Assembly (NCBI GenBank): GCA_044358835.1 | Contig: JBIKNF010000002.1 | Span: 1 to 64,000, forward strand | From: JAJTHC01 sp044358835 | GTDB taxonomy: Bacteria > Cyanobacteriota > Vampirovibrionia > Vampirovibrionales > JAJTHC01 | Length of the DNA: 64,000 nt | Reading direction: 5' to 3' | Part shown: piece after piece, positions 52,240-59,894 of the stretch | Layout of the letters: every line of letters starts with the position of its first letter | Numbering within the stretch: the stretch's first letter is position 1 | The notes under the pieces: model-generated | What the model saw: the letters and a program-made list of their open reading frames with translations, nothing else | Told to the model about the DNA's origin: nothing | Database searches by the model: none | Position numbers and translations under genes: made by a program

Positions 52240-52251
52240 ACCACGTTTTTC

Positions 52252-52280
52252 TTGACAGGTCGTGAGTATTCTACTACAAT
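52252..52280 (+). promoter_or_regulatory. Near-consensus promoter of the small helical protein gene
   Basis: A perfect TTGACA (52252-52257), 17 bases, TACAAT (52275-52280). The start point would be near 52287, with a leader of about 42 bases. This is the best sigma-70-type promoter seen in the window. Confidence 0.8.
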
Positions 52281-52328
52281 AGTCTTACGTGAGGCGTCTT
52301 ACTGTGTAAAGTCAAGGAGGAATAGGCC

Positions 52329-52658
52329 ATGGGTTTAGCGACTGCGTCTTTTATGAATCAATTTTCCATGATGCAAGCCATGAATGCACAGTACAGCTTA
52401 ATGACGGGTGCTCAAAGTTTGATGGCGCTCAGCAATCAAGCCAGCCAAGTGGCCATGGCAAACCCCACCGCGATTGAAAATGGATACGGCCCAGGTGCTT
52501 ATATGACGAATCTCTTTCAAAGCGAACGGGCTTTACTGTTAAACCAATCTCGTCAACAAACGAACTTAAAAATGTATGAAGCCATGCAGGAATCTTCCAA
52601 AAAACTGGCCGACAAAAAAGCCAGTGAAGTGGGCCGATATTTAGATGTCACGGGCTAG
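52329..52658 (+). CDS. Small helical protein of unknown function, predicted highly expressed
   Basis: This 109-residue protein is Met/Gln/Ser/Ala-rich and likely all-helical (for example NQFSMMQAMNAQYSLM and QSERALLLNQSRQQTNLKMYEAMQ). No signal peptide, membrane helix or known motif. It stands behind a near-consensus promoter (52252-52280) and a full AAGGAGG ribosome site (52314-52320) 8 bases from the ATG, so high expression is expected. Amphipathic helices with polar faces suggest self-assembly or binding, as in secreted filament or chaperone-like proteins, but this is inference. A dispersed repeat begins 14 bases after the stop. Confidence 0.8.
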   Translation: MGLATASFMNQFSMMQAMNAQYSLMTGAQSLMALSNQASQVAMANPTAIENGYGPGAYMTNLFQSERALLLNQSRQQTNLKMYEAMQESSKKLADKKASEVGRYLDVTG

Positions 52659-52672
52659 TGTATAGTATTGGC

Positions 52673-52804
52673 TAGATAAAACGGTCTAGGGTCTCTTCGT
52701 TGTTGCGACGATTTTGCTTGCTTATGTACTTTTGTGCTCACGCCCGCACAAAAAACCCAAGGTTCCTAGTATAGCTTCATCGCCTGTTTCATCTTTCGAA
52801 CACT
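52673..52804 (+). repeat. Dispersed repeat, near-complete copy A (MITE-like)
   Basis: About 130 bases that match the reverse complement of 61376-61505 at roughly 80 percent identity by eye. The ends are imperfect inverted repeats: it opens with TAGATAAAACGG and closes with CGCCTGTTTCATC. Internal CGTTGTTGCGACG can form a hairpin. No coding capacity. It begins 14 bases after the stop codon at 52658. No clear target-site duplication was identified. Confidence 0.75.
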
Positions 52805-52828
52805 ATTTTGTGAAAAGACGTGATAAAG

Positions 52829-52863
52829 AAAGCCTCTTTGTTGAATTTCAGCAAAGAGGCTTT
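52829..52863 (-). terminator. Terminator of the TPR gene
   Basis: The 12-bp stem AAAGCCTCTTTG/CAAAGAGGCTTT (52829-52840 with 52852-52863) has an 11-base loop, 20 bases beyond the minus-strand stop. The minus-strand sequence after the stem is TTTCTTTATC. It could also stop plus-strand transcription. Confidence 0.7.
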
Positions 52864-52883
52864 AGGTTTTGATGCTGCCCTAT

Positions 52884-54542
52884 TTAAAAATCAAGTTCAC
52901 GCATAAGTGATTCTATTTCAGCGGGAGCCAGTTCCTGAGTTTGATCATTTAAATACAAGGCTTCTTGAAATAAGGGTTTGGCTAAATGCACTTGGTCTAG
53001 CTTTATCAATGTGCGTCCCAAATTAAAGCGAGCCATTGCATAAGTGGCATCTAAGCGTTGGGCTTCTTCAAAATACTTACGTGCTTCCTTAAAGTCTTGC
53101 CAAACATCCAAGTACAGTACCCCTAAGTTATTTAAGGCAATGGGGTTTTGTTTGTTCAGAAAAATAGCCTTTTTATAGGATTTTTCCGCTTCTTGGTGGC
53201 GCCCTGCTTGCCAGTACAGGTAGCCTAAAAATCCGTAGACTTCTGCATTTTCTGGTTGAAAACGTAGGATTTTTTGATACACATCTACCGCTTCATCATA
53301 GCGTTCGGCTTTGCAATGGGCTTCTGCCAAACTAAACAAATCGTTGATGTTCGCAGGTTCAAGTTCTTGAGCCAATTGCAAGCAGGCAAAGGCATGATCA
53401 GTATCCCCCTTATGCGCTTCGTAAATGCGCGCGAGTTGACGAGACACTTGTGCTGTCCACAAGGGGTCAATCCCAAAGGTGATGGCGGTTTTATACGCTT
53501 CAATACATCCGTCAATGTCATCCATTGATTTTAAGACTTCACCCATGTGGTAGTAACTTTTGGCGTGATGAGGCATCGTGTTTAAGGCGACTCTTAAATG
53601 ATATAACGCCTTGGTGAAGGCCCCATGATTTTGAAGGATTTTTGCCAATTCAAAGTGTAAGTCTCCTTCATTGGGGTGTCGTGCAATGCGGGCTTCCATG
53701 ACACGAATGGCTTCGTCAATTTCGTTGGCATCTAGCAAAGCGCTTACTTCATCTTGCTCGCTTGAAGGAGACTGTTTAGGAAACGAGTGAGTTTCAAACG
53801 CATCAGTCAACGCTTCAAAAAAGGGAGCATGTTCCTTGTGTTCAAATCCAGAAGCCAATCTCTCGTCAAAGTCTTTTGTATACGTCTTGGAATGAACCCC
53901 TGTGTGATGCCCGTTCACCGATTCTTTGAATAAAGTCGTCTTAATACGTTGAGAAGTCCCCAAGCGGTTATACCCCAGTAGGTTGAGCAGGGGTTGAATG
54001 CTTTCTGCAAGTAAGAGCAAAAAGCTGTGTTGTAAGACGCGAAGGCTTAAGAGATTTTCTTGTAAGGCCCATGTCGTCACGAGCTGACGTGTATGACTAT
54101 TAAACACAGGGGCTAACGCTAACGCGTGCTGAGCAGAGGTTTGAGCAGGAGCCTTTAAGCCACATTCCCACTGAAAAAAGGCCAAAAAGTGCCACGCTTC
54201 AGCACATTGTGGATCTTCTTCCACCAATCGCTGTAAGGTGCCTAAGCCTTCCATCAACACCATGGTTCCAGTCAGCCATGTGGCCCACGTATAACGCGCT
54301 TGGTGTAAGGTGCTTTCTAATAGTCGTTGGCCTTGATTGTTGTAAAACCCCAGCAACGCATCTAAGTCTTGCACAGACGCTTGTTTAAGCAGTCTGCCCC
54401 ACACTTGATTCGCCTGCGCTTCAGAAAGTATTGTAAAGACAGATGAAAACCCATGAACATTGAGTGAAGTCGAGACCCGAGAGGGAGAAGACGATTTCAA
54501 CGCGTTGCGTTGGGCATGAAAAGAATGCTGAGGAAGATTCAT
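52884..54542 (-). CDS. Tetratricopeptide-repeat protein
   Basis: This 552-residue protein has two TPR regions. A weak one lies at about residues 90-150; the clear array of about seven repeats spans about 265-545 (for example AKSYYHMGEVLKSMDDIDGC, AEVYGFLGYLYWQAGRHQEA and PIALNNLGVLYLDVWQDFKEA). TPRs form a superhelix that binds partner proteins. There is no signal peptide, so it is probably cytoplasmic. It is monocistronic, with an AAGGA ribosome site 10 bases from the ATG and a strong terminator downstream. The partner is unknown. Confidence 0.88.
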   Translation of the reverse strand: MNLPQHSFHAQRNALKSSSPSRVSTSLNVHGFSSVFTILSEAQANQVWGRLLKQASVQDLDALLGFYNNQGQRLLESTLHQARYTWATWLTGTMVLMEGLGTLQRLVEEDPQCAEAWHFLAFFQWECGLKAPAQTSAQHALALAPVFNSHTRQLVTTWALQENLLSLRVLQHSFLLLLAESIQPLLNLLGYNRLGTSQRIKTTLFKESVNGHHTGVHSKTYTKDFDERLASGFEHKEHAPFFEALTDAFETHSFPKQSPSSEQDEVSALLDANEIDEAIRVMEARIARHPNEGDLHFELAKILQNHGAFTKALYHLRVALNTMPHHAKSYYHMGEVLKSMDDIDGCIEAYKTAITFGIDPLWTAQVSRQLARIYEAHKGDTDHAFACLQLAQELEPANINDLFSLAEAHCKAERYDEAVDVYQKILRFQPENAEVYGFLGYLYWQAGRHQEAEKSYKKAIFLNKQNPIALNNLGVLYLDVWQDFKEARKYFEEAQRLDATYAMARFNLGRTLIKLDQVHLAKPLFQEALYLNDQTQELAPAEIESLMRELDF

Positions 54543-54965
54543 GTGAAGGATTTCCTTTAAGTCTTGCCAGCCGTGGGCGAGGCAAAGAAGCAGGTAATAT
54601 AAAGATATTGCCTACAAAGTGAATCCATCCACTAGTGTGAGGTGTTGAAGGTAAACGCAAGTTTTCCGTCACTTGCGGTGAAGTATGCACTCGTTATCGC
54701 GTATCCACGTTTTCTAGGTGATACAAAGCGCGTTGGTGAGTATATTGACTTCACAAAGAAGGTTTCGGAAGGAACCCCCTCACACTAAAGTAGCGTCCTT
54801 AATCTGGAGGAGTCCTTAAACGATGAGCCAATGAGAGGTGAAGGGTTTGTTTGAGTGTTTGCTTTTTCAAAACGCCTTTTTCACGCCAAAGGCCTGTTTC
54901 ATCTTTTGAACACTCTAGATCGGTTGATTCCACTGTTACAAAACTTCATAACCAATCAAAATCGC
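54543..54965. other. Divergent intergenic region with a repeat fragment
   Basis: No gene or RNA could be supported in this gap. It contains a 23-base fragment of the dispersed repeat (54892-54914) and, on its right edge, the promoter of the next gene. A short GGTT-AACC hairpin lies near 54763-54778. The rest is unassigned. Confidence 0.4.
54892..54914 (+). repeat. Right-end fragment of the dispersed repeat
   Basis: The 23 bases match the right end of copy A (52782-52804) at 22 of 23 positions. Similarity falls off upstream, so this is a truncated or decayed copy. Confidence 0.6.
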
Positions 54966-54993
54966 TAGACACCCCTTTATTAGGTGCTATACT
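54966..54993 (+). promoter_or_regulatory. Promoter with extended -10
   Basis: TAGACA (54966-54971), 16 bases, TATACT (54988-54993) with an extended TG at 54985-54986. The start would be near 55000, giving a leader of about 27 bases to ATG 55027. Confidence 0.65.
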
Positions 54994-55026
54994 ATTTGTA
55001 TCAAAATAACCATGAGGCTACTTTTC

Positions 55027-55638
55027 ATGTTACCTACACTTTCTTCAGGCTTTTCACCCATTACCCAACGCCAAGGCCTTGTGCTGATGAAGAACATTCC
55101 AGAAGAGGATTTGAGCACGGTTTTAGACGCCACCAAGAAATCTATACTCACTTCTGAATCAGAACCTTACCAACCTGAAGCAAACGATTTAAGAAACAAA
55201 AGTTCCACGCAACGCTACTTGCATAAAAAACATGTGATTTACCAACTGGTGCAGGCGTCTAAAACCAGCGACACCTTTACCATGGCGCTTCTTTCGGTGC
55301 CCACGCACGTCAACGAAGAAAAAAGTCACGACATTGAAGTCAACGCTCGTAAGAAGGAAAATGTTTTACTCAGTAATTTAAAAGCCCAACTTGAAGGCAA
55401 GCACCTGTTGCAACATTACATTTCAAGTGACGGTACATTGAATAATCTGTATTACAAGAATTCTTCCCCTATTGATTTTAAGACGGGAGCGGAATACATG
55501 AAGAATGAAAAGCATCAGCGCTTGGTGGATGTATTGGAAGATCCGAGTTATGATTTGGCGCTTATTTCTAAGAAAGAAGATCGACTCTTTTTCCCCATTG
55601 GGCATGAGCCTGCCGATTTATTGAATCACCTTAATTAA
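55027..55638 (+). CDS. Unrecognised hypothetical protein
   Basis: I do not recognise this 203-residue protein. It is soluble and mixed, with KHVIYQLVQASKTSDTFTMA in the middle and a C-terminal LISKKEDRLFFPIGHEPADLL. No signal peptide or membrane helix. I chose ATG 55027 because GAGG lies 9 bases before it; an in-frame ATG at 55012 is only about 12 bases after the predicted transcription start. A good promoter (54966-54993) supports expression. It is followed 18 bases later by a RibD-type reductase gene. Confidence 0.65.
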   Translation: MLPTLSSGFSPITQRQGLVLMKNIPEEDLSTVLDATKKSILTSESEPYQPEANDLRNKSSTQRYLHKKHVIYQLVQASKTSDTFTMALLSVPTHVNEEKSHDIEVNARKKENVLLSNLKAQLEGKHLLQHYISSDGTLNNLYYKNSSPIDFKTGAEYMKNEKHQRLVDVLEDPSYDLALISKKEDRLFFPIGHEPADLLNHLN

Positions 55639-55656
55639 GCTTGTTTTGTGTGTTGT

Positions 55657-56388
55657 ATGAATGATTCCCCCTTCCCCCGATGCATCGCGTGCTTTGCCAG
55701 TTCAGTGGACGGCAAAATCAGCGCCCCCCCCCAGCCCAGCGATCCCAACGCTTGGGTCAAGCTCGGCACCCCCCGCGATCTTCAGCGCCTTTTTCACCTG
55801 CGTGATTCTGCCGATGTACTCTGCTTTGGGGCGTCTACCTTTAGGGCGTGGCCTAGTGTGCGTCGTGGGTTGCGGCATCAGGCAAACACGTCTTTAGCAC
55901 CGCCAGTGCCTGTCTTGTTCACCCAGTCGTGGGCGTTGGATTGGCAGGCCCCCTGTTTTAGCGAATGGCACACCTACCGCGATTCATGGCCCCCTTTCTT
56001 TGTGGCATCCACCCAAGCACCCCCAGCATCACTTCCTTCAACATTGCGGGAGTTCCTTCAGCCCATTCATTTGGATGCGTCCCACTCGCCCGCACAACAG
56101 CTCCACGCCGTTAAAACCGCCGTCAACCCCAGCCTTATAAACCCCCACACCGCCACCTGGATGCTCGAAGGCGGGGGGCAGCTGTTTGACTTTTTTCTAC
56201 ACGCCCACGCGGTGGATGAATTACATTTAACCCTCACTCCCCAGTTGATTGGAGGCACAAACACGCCTGCTTTGGTAGGGGGTACTGGCTTTTCGCCAGA
56301 ATCGTGGGCCACCGTTTCTTGGCGAATGGTGGAACATCACCCGCCGGAACTTTTTTTGGTAGGTGAATTGCAATACCCCACGACTTGA
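55657..56388 (+). CDS. RibD C-terminal / dihydrofolate reductase-fold protein
   Basis: This 243-residue protein has the RibD-C reductase fold, as in the riboflavin-pathway reductase and standalone relatives. Motifs: FASSVDGKISAPP near the N-terminus, VLCFGASTFRAW, and the C-terminal MLEGGGQLFDFFLHAHAVDEL with LTPQLIGG. There is no deaminase domain, so it is a reductase-only form using NADPH; whether its substrate is the riboflavin intermediate is unknown. The ATG 55657 or GTG 55648 start lacks a clear ribosome site. It probably shares a transcript with the preceding gene. Confidence 0.85.
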   Translation: MNDSPFPRCIACFASSVDGKISAPPQPSDPNAWVKLGTPRDLQRLFHLRDSADVLCFGASTFRAWPSVRRGLRHQANTSLAPPVPVLFTQSWALDWQAPCFSEWHTYRDSWPPFFVASTQAPPASLPSTLREFLQPIHLDASHSPAQQLHAVKTAVNPSLINPHTATWMLEGGGQLFDFFLHAHAVDELHLTLTPQLIGGTNTPALVGGTGFSPESWATVSWRMVEHHPPELFLVGELQYPTT

Positions 56389-56413
56389 CACATCAACTTT
56401 TGCCGTTGTGTTC

Positions 56414-56441
56414 TTGTCTTCTTTCACTTCTTTGCTATAAT
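56414..56441 (+). promoter_or_regulatory. Promoter with consensus extended -10
   Basis: TTGTCT (56414-56419), 16 bases, TATAAT (56436-56441) with an extended TG. The start is near 56448, 29 bases before the ATG. It lies 26 bases after the stop of the reductase gene. Confidence 0.7.
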
Positions 56442-56476
56442 AGCATGCATACACTAGTAAAAAGGACTCGCCTTCT

Positions 56477-57262
56477 ATGATATTTCATCGTTTGTTTTTA
56501 GTACTTGCCTTGGTGTACACGGCAGGTGTGTGTCTTGCCCCTGCGCTTGTGCAGGCTGAAGAATACGGCCCGTTTTTACCCCCTTCTGTGGTGAAGGAAA
56601 AGCAAGTGGCTAAGCAAAAAGCCACCCCAGCTGAACCTAGTAAGGGTAAGGCTTCTAGTACGGGTGAAAAAGTCATCAACAACTTAAGCACCTTGTTTAA
56701 GCCCACCCCTGTTTCACCAGAACCCAAAACGCTGAATGCGCCTGTAGAACGCGCCCCCTTTATTTCTACCACTGCCCCTAATTTGCCCGAAGTCCCGCCC
56801 TTGGTGGAAGATGATCCCCTGCCCAAGTTGCCTGCCCACACCCGAGTGGACAATCCCACCAATAAAATGGGCTTGGCCTTTGCCGCAGAAGAATTAAACA
56901 AGGTGATGGATCTTCAAAAAAAAGGCCAAACCGTGCAAGCTGTCGTTCTTTCTAAAGATTTAGACGCCTGGTTGATTGACGCCACTGAAACGCATATTGA
57001 ACTGTACCAAGTGCTCACCCGTGTGCCTTCGGCTCGTGTGCAAGCGGCGTTTGAAAAAAAGCTTGGGCTTGAATTTGCCAAATTACGAGACCGTAACCTG
57101 TTGGCGCTTGCGCAGTTGTATCGGGATTTGGGGCAAGACAGAAAGGCTGTTCGCCCTTTGGTGCAGTTGATTCAGTCGCAAAGTCGCACAGAATTGGGTT
57201 TGCAAGCCTACAAACTCTTGCAAGACATGGGCTTTACTGAAGAGCTTTCGCTCACCAATTAG
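56477..57262 (+). CDS. Exported protein with helical repeat C-terminus
   Basis: This 261-residue protein has a clear signal peptide (hydrophobic LFLVLALVYTAGVCLAPALV, cleavage after VQA near residue 28). A Pro/Lys/Ser-rich linker (30-125) follows, then a helical region with TPR-like character (about 130-255: LNKVMDLQKKGQTVQAVVL, LLALAQLYRDLGQDRKAV). It is probably periplasmic or envelope-attached. It has its own strong promoter, and trmD starts 14 bases after its stop, so the two may be co-transcribed. No family assigned. Confidence 0.8.
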   Translation: MIFHRLFLVLALVYTAGVCLAPALVQAEEYGPFLPPSVVKEKQVAKQKATPAEPSKGKASSTGEKVINNLSTLFKPTPVSPEPKTLNAPVERAPFISTTAPNLPEVPPLVEDDPLPKLPAHTRVDNPTNKMGLAFAAEELNKVMDLQKKGQTVQAVVLSKDLDAWLIDATETHIELYQVLTRVPSARVQAAFEKKLGLEFAKLRDRNLLALAQLYRDLGQDRKAVRPLVQLIQSQSRTELGLQAYKLLQDMGFTEELSLTN

Positions 57263-57276
57263 GATTTTCCCCACCC

Positions 57277-57987
57277 ATGACGCCACAGCCCCCTCGTGAA
57301 ACCCTTCATTTTTACTTTTTGACGCTGTTCCCCGATGCCATTCACGCTTACCTCGATAGTAGCCTGATGAAGCGCGCCATTGAAAAAGGCCTTTTTCAAG
57401 TGACGGTGCTAAATATTCGGGACTTTACCACGAGCGCCCACCACAAAGTGGACGACACCCCCTACGGCGGGGGGGCAGGCATGGTGCTGATGTGCCAACC
57501 CGTGTTGGATGCCTTTCGTTCCATTGAAGGTGATTTACGTCAAGGACGCAGCAAAGTCTTGATGACCAGCCCCGCTGGAGCCGTTTTTCAACATAAAACG
57601 GCCAAAGCTTTTGCCGAAACCGCCTTAGATGTCGTCTTTTTTTGTGGGCATTATGAAGGCTTTGACGCGCGTTTGCTGGAATTGATTCCGGGGATTGAGG
57701 AAGTGAGCGTGGGCGATTTTGTGTTGACAGGAGGCGAATTGCCTGCTTTGGCGATGTTGGATGCCGTGGCGCGTTTTATTCCACAAGTGGTGAAAGAAGC
57801 GTCGAGCGTGGAAAATGATTCGTTTTATAATGGCTTGCTTGATTTTCCGCATTATACAAAACCTGCGGTGTTTGAAGGGGTGGCGGTGCCTGCGGTGTTG
57901 TTAAGTGGCAACCATGCCGCCATTGACGCGTGGCGCCAGAACGAAGCCCTAAAAAAAACCCAGCGCGTGCGCCCTGATTTGTTGTAA
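57277..57987 (+). CDS. trmD: tRNA (guanine-N1)-methyltransferase
   Basis: TrmD methylates G37 next to the anticodon, which prevents frameshifting. It is a SPOUT enzyme with a trefoil knot. Knot and AdoMet motifs: YGGGAGMVLMCQPV, FCGHYEGFDARLLE and EVSVGDFVLTGGELPALAMLDA. The 236-residue length is normal. It is not in the usual rpsP-rimM-trmD-rplS operon; instead it follows an exported protein gene. A 13-bp hairpin ends the transcript. Confidence 0.97.
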   Translation: MTPQPPRETLHFYFLTLFPDAIHAYLDSSLMKRAIEKGLFQVTVLNIRDFTTSAHHKVDDTPYGGGAGMVLMCQPVLDAFRSIEGDLRQGRSKVLMTSPAGAVFQHKTAKAFAETALDVVFFCGHYEGFDARLLELIPGIEEVSVGDFVLTGGELPALAMLDAVARFIPQVVKEASSVENDSFYNGLLDFPHYTKPAVFEGVAVPAVLLSGNHAAIDAWRQNEALKKTQRVRPDLL

Positions 57988-58003
57988 ACCCGTGCAATAA
58001 GCA

Positions 58004-58031
58004 AGGGGCGTTTGAAGATTCAAACGCCCCT
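58004..58031. terminator. Strong hairpin between trmD and a convergent gene
   Basis: AGGGGCGTTTGAA (58004-58016) and TTCAAACGCCCCT (58019-58031) are perfectly complementary; the closing pairs open to form the loop. CGGTATTTTGG follows on the plus strand. It lies 17 bases after the trmD stop and 24 before the end of the minus-strand gene, so it probably acts for both. Confidence 0.8.
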
Positions 58032-58054
58032 CGGTATTTTGGTAAAAAGTCTTT

Positions 58055-58996
58055 CTAGTCGGTCTGGAATAATGGTTTAGTGCTATTAGTAGCGGGTATC
58101 TTGTATTTTTTGAAATCTAAACCTTCGATTTTGAAATTAGGATCGAATACGTTTAATAGGTTTGGCGTTTTCAATGCTTTGGCATAGGGGTTAGCGTTTT
58201 GTTCGGGCTTCTTAGTTTTTTCAAGATGCTTTTTAATAGCGGTCTCGTATTTTGCTATAGCGCGTTGTGCTTTTTGAGCATTTTTAAAGGTTTTGCCTTC
58301 AGTAACACCTTTTATTGGAGCTTTGACGCTATAGCCTGTTTCGGAATCATACGTCACGCTGATGTTATAGGCTGGATTCTCTGGAAACGTTACAACGTCT
58401 GTAGCTTGACCTGCAATTAGCGTTTTACCCATAAATGTAGTGGCGAATTTAGTGGCTTTAGGGTCTAAGAATCTAGAGGCAGATTCTGAAATAGGGACTG
58501 AAAAACGGTTGTCTGTATCATCGTTTGAGGCTGATGCTGGTTGTTCACCAGGACGAGAAAGTTTAGCACCTTTAATCGCGGAGTTCGCAGCGACAAACTT
58601 TCTATCACTAAAACGTAACGCTTCTTCTTCCCAAGCTGTAATAGTGCTTTCGATTCTTGTTTTATCATTAGCGCTAATTGTTCCATCTTCATTTGTATTA
58701 ATCTCTAAACGCTCGTTGAAGTTAGCTCTGTTCCATAATACGAGTTTTTTCCCATCCGTACTACTTTTAAGCATAATATCATGAAAGTTTTCATCGGCAT
58801 GATTTTTTCCGCTTGACGTAATATAGTTCCAAGACCGTTCTTTTGGGGTTCCGTTTTTATCTTTAAAGTCCGCTATAGAAGAGTAATTGCTACGAGTATT
58901 GAAATCGCGCAAACGAACTGTAGAACCATCTAGCTTAATTGGGGTGCCATGTAAGTTCAGTGTTTTGGTAGTAGAAGTATTTGTTTTAGTCATCAT
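58055..58996 (-). CDS. Unrecognised soluble protein
   Basis: I do not recognise this 313-residue protein. It is polar (Lys/Asn/Thr-rich) with DGSTVRLRDFNTRSNY near the N-terminus, a possible beta domain at about 180-240 (NISVTYDSETGYSVKAPIKG), a basic helix (AQKAQRAIAKYETAIKKHLEK) and a polar tail. No signal peptide or membrane helix. The DNA is more AT-rich than the housekeeping genes around it. The AAAAAGGA ribosome site is good. It converges on trmD with a shared terminator. Confidence 0.7.
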   Translation of the reverse strand: MMTKTNTSTTKTLNLHGTPIKLDGSTVRLRDFNTRSNYSSIADFKDKNGTPKERSWNYITSSGKNHADENFHDIMLKSSTDGKKLVLWNRANFNERLEINTNEDGTISANDKTRIESTITAWEEEALRFSDRKFVAANSAIKGAKLSRPGEQPASASNDDTDNRFSVPISESASRFLDPKATKFATTFMGKTLIAGQATDVVTFPENPAYNISVTYDSETGYSVKAPIKGVTEGKTFKNAQKAQRAIAKYETAIKKHLEKTKKPEQNANPYAKALKTPNLLNVFDPNFKIEGLDFKKYKIPATNSTKPLFQTD

Positions 58997-59203
58997 AATA
59001 TCATATCCTTTTTAATTTCATCAGGGGGGGTAAGGGGGTAGGGGTAACACACACAGGGAATCGGTTCTTGAGAAGAACGTCATTCTGCTGTGTCTTAATA
59101 AAAACAATTCAGCACGAAAAATGATGCATTCGTAACATTTATTTACAAAAACAAGCACCCCCCTTAGGCTCAGCAAGGGGGGGATTCGTTCTGTTCGGCT
59201 GGC

Positions 59204-59785
59204 TTATGGCAAGAAGGGGTGCTTGCCTTCAGGTGGATGCGTCCAAATGGCTTGGTTGATGTTGATTCGTTGAAAGGGTTTGGCACTGCCAAAGGGGGTT
59301 ACTTGGCTAGAAATGGGGTGATTCTTCGGTGGGGAGGGTGTTTTTATGGATCGGGGTTTTGGCGGGGTTTTGGCGTCTTGTTTCAATGGCGGACGTTGAT
59401 ACTGAGGCAACCACGCCTTACCTTGCAAGGCTTTTACGTACAGCGGGGTTATTTTCACTTGTGAAGGGGGCGGCGGTTGCGCTTCAAAGGAAGTTAAATC
59501 CTGCCACGACTTACCAGCGTTCAGCTGCACAATTGCGTTTTGCATGGCGCTACATTGCGGTGGGGTAAAAAATACGCCGTCCTTTTGAATGGCCTTGCTG
59601 AGGTAATTGCCTGAAGTATGAGGCTGTTCCCCTGAAAAAAAGCCCAAACGACTGGCCAATCGCAATACCAAGTAAGTCGGTACATTTAACTGATGCGCCA
59701 CCACCCGCAACGGTATTTCGACCTGAGCCGTTCGCCATGATGTGGAGGGAGGTATTGGAGGGGCTTCACGCGTTGTGGCTTGCAT
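59204..59785 (-). CDS. Proline-rich protein with an IF2-N-like N-terminal segment
   Basis: This is a protein of about 193 residues. Residues 22-50 (VEIPLRVVAHQLNVPTYLVL) resemble the small helical IF2-N fold found at the start of translation factor IF-2, but the match is by eye and weak. The C-terminal half is strongly Pro/Lys/Gln-rich and probably disordered. The AAGGA site is 5 bases before ATG 59785 and 2 before ATG 59788, so the former was chosen. It diverges from the aldehyde dehydrogenase gene. Function unknown. Confidence 0.6.
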   Translation of the reverse strand: MQATTREAPPIPPSTSWRTAQVEIPLRVVAHQLNVPTYLVLRLASRLGFFSGEQPHTSGNYLSKAIQKDGVFFTPPQCSAMQNAIVQLNAGKSWQDLTSFEAQPPPPSQVKITPLYVKALQGKAWLPQYQRPPLKQDAKTPPKPRSIKTPSPPKNHPISSQVTPFGSAKPFQRININQAIWTHPPEGKHPFLP

Positions 59786-59894
59786 CATGTTCCTTACTGG
59801 CGGGATTTTAGAATGTTTGCTTCTTTTATTGTATGATGTTTTTAAAATTTGGCATACAGGGCCTAGGCAAATTGTAACAAAGGTAACACCTTAC

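Noticed and set aside
54700..54840. SRP RNA (4.5S) suggested by a GGAAGG-containing loop
   Set aside because: The surrounding conserved stem and tetraloop sequences of SRP RNA are missing.
59742..59894. Longer N-terminus for the aldehyde dehydrogenase
   Set aside because: The extra 51 codons overlap the divergent gene and match no ALDH; the ATG at 59895 has a ribosome site and the usual N-terminal start.
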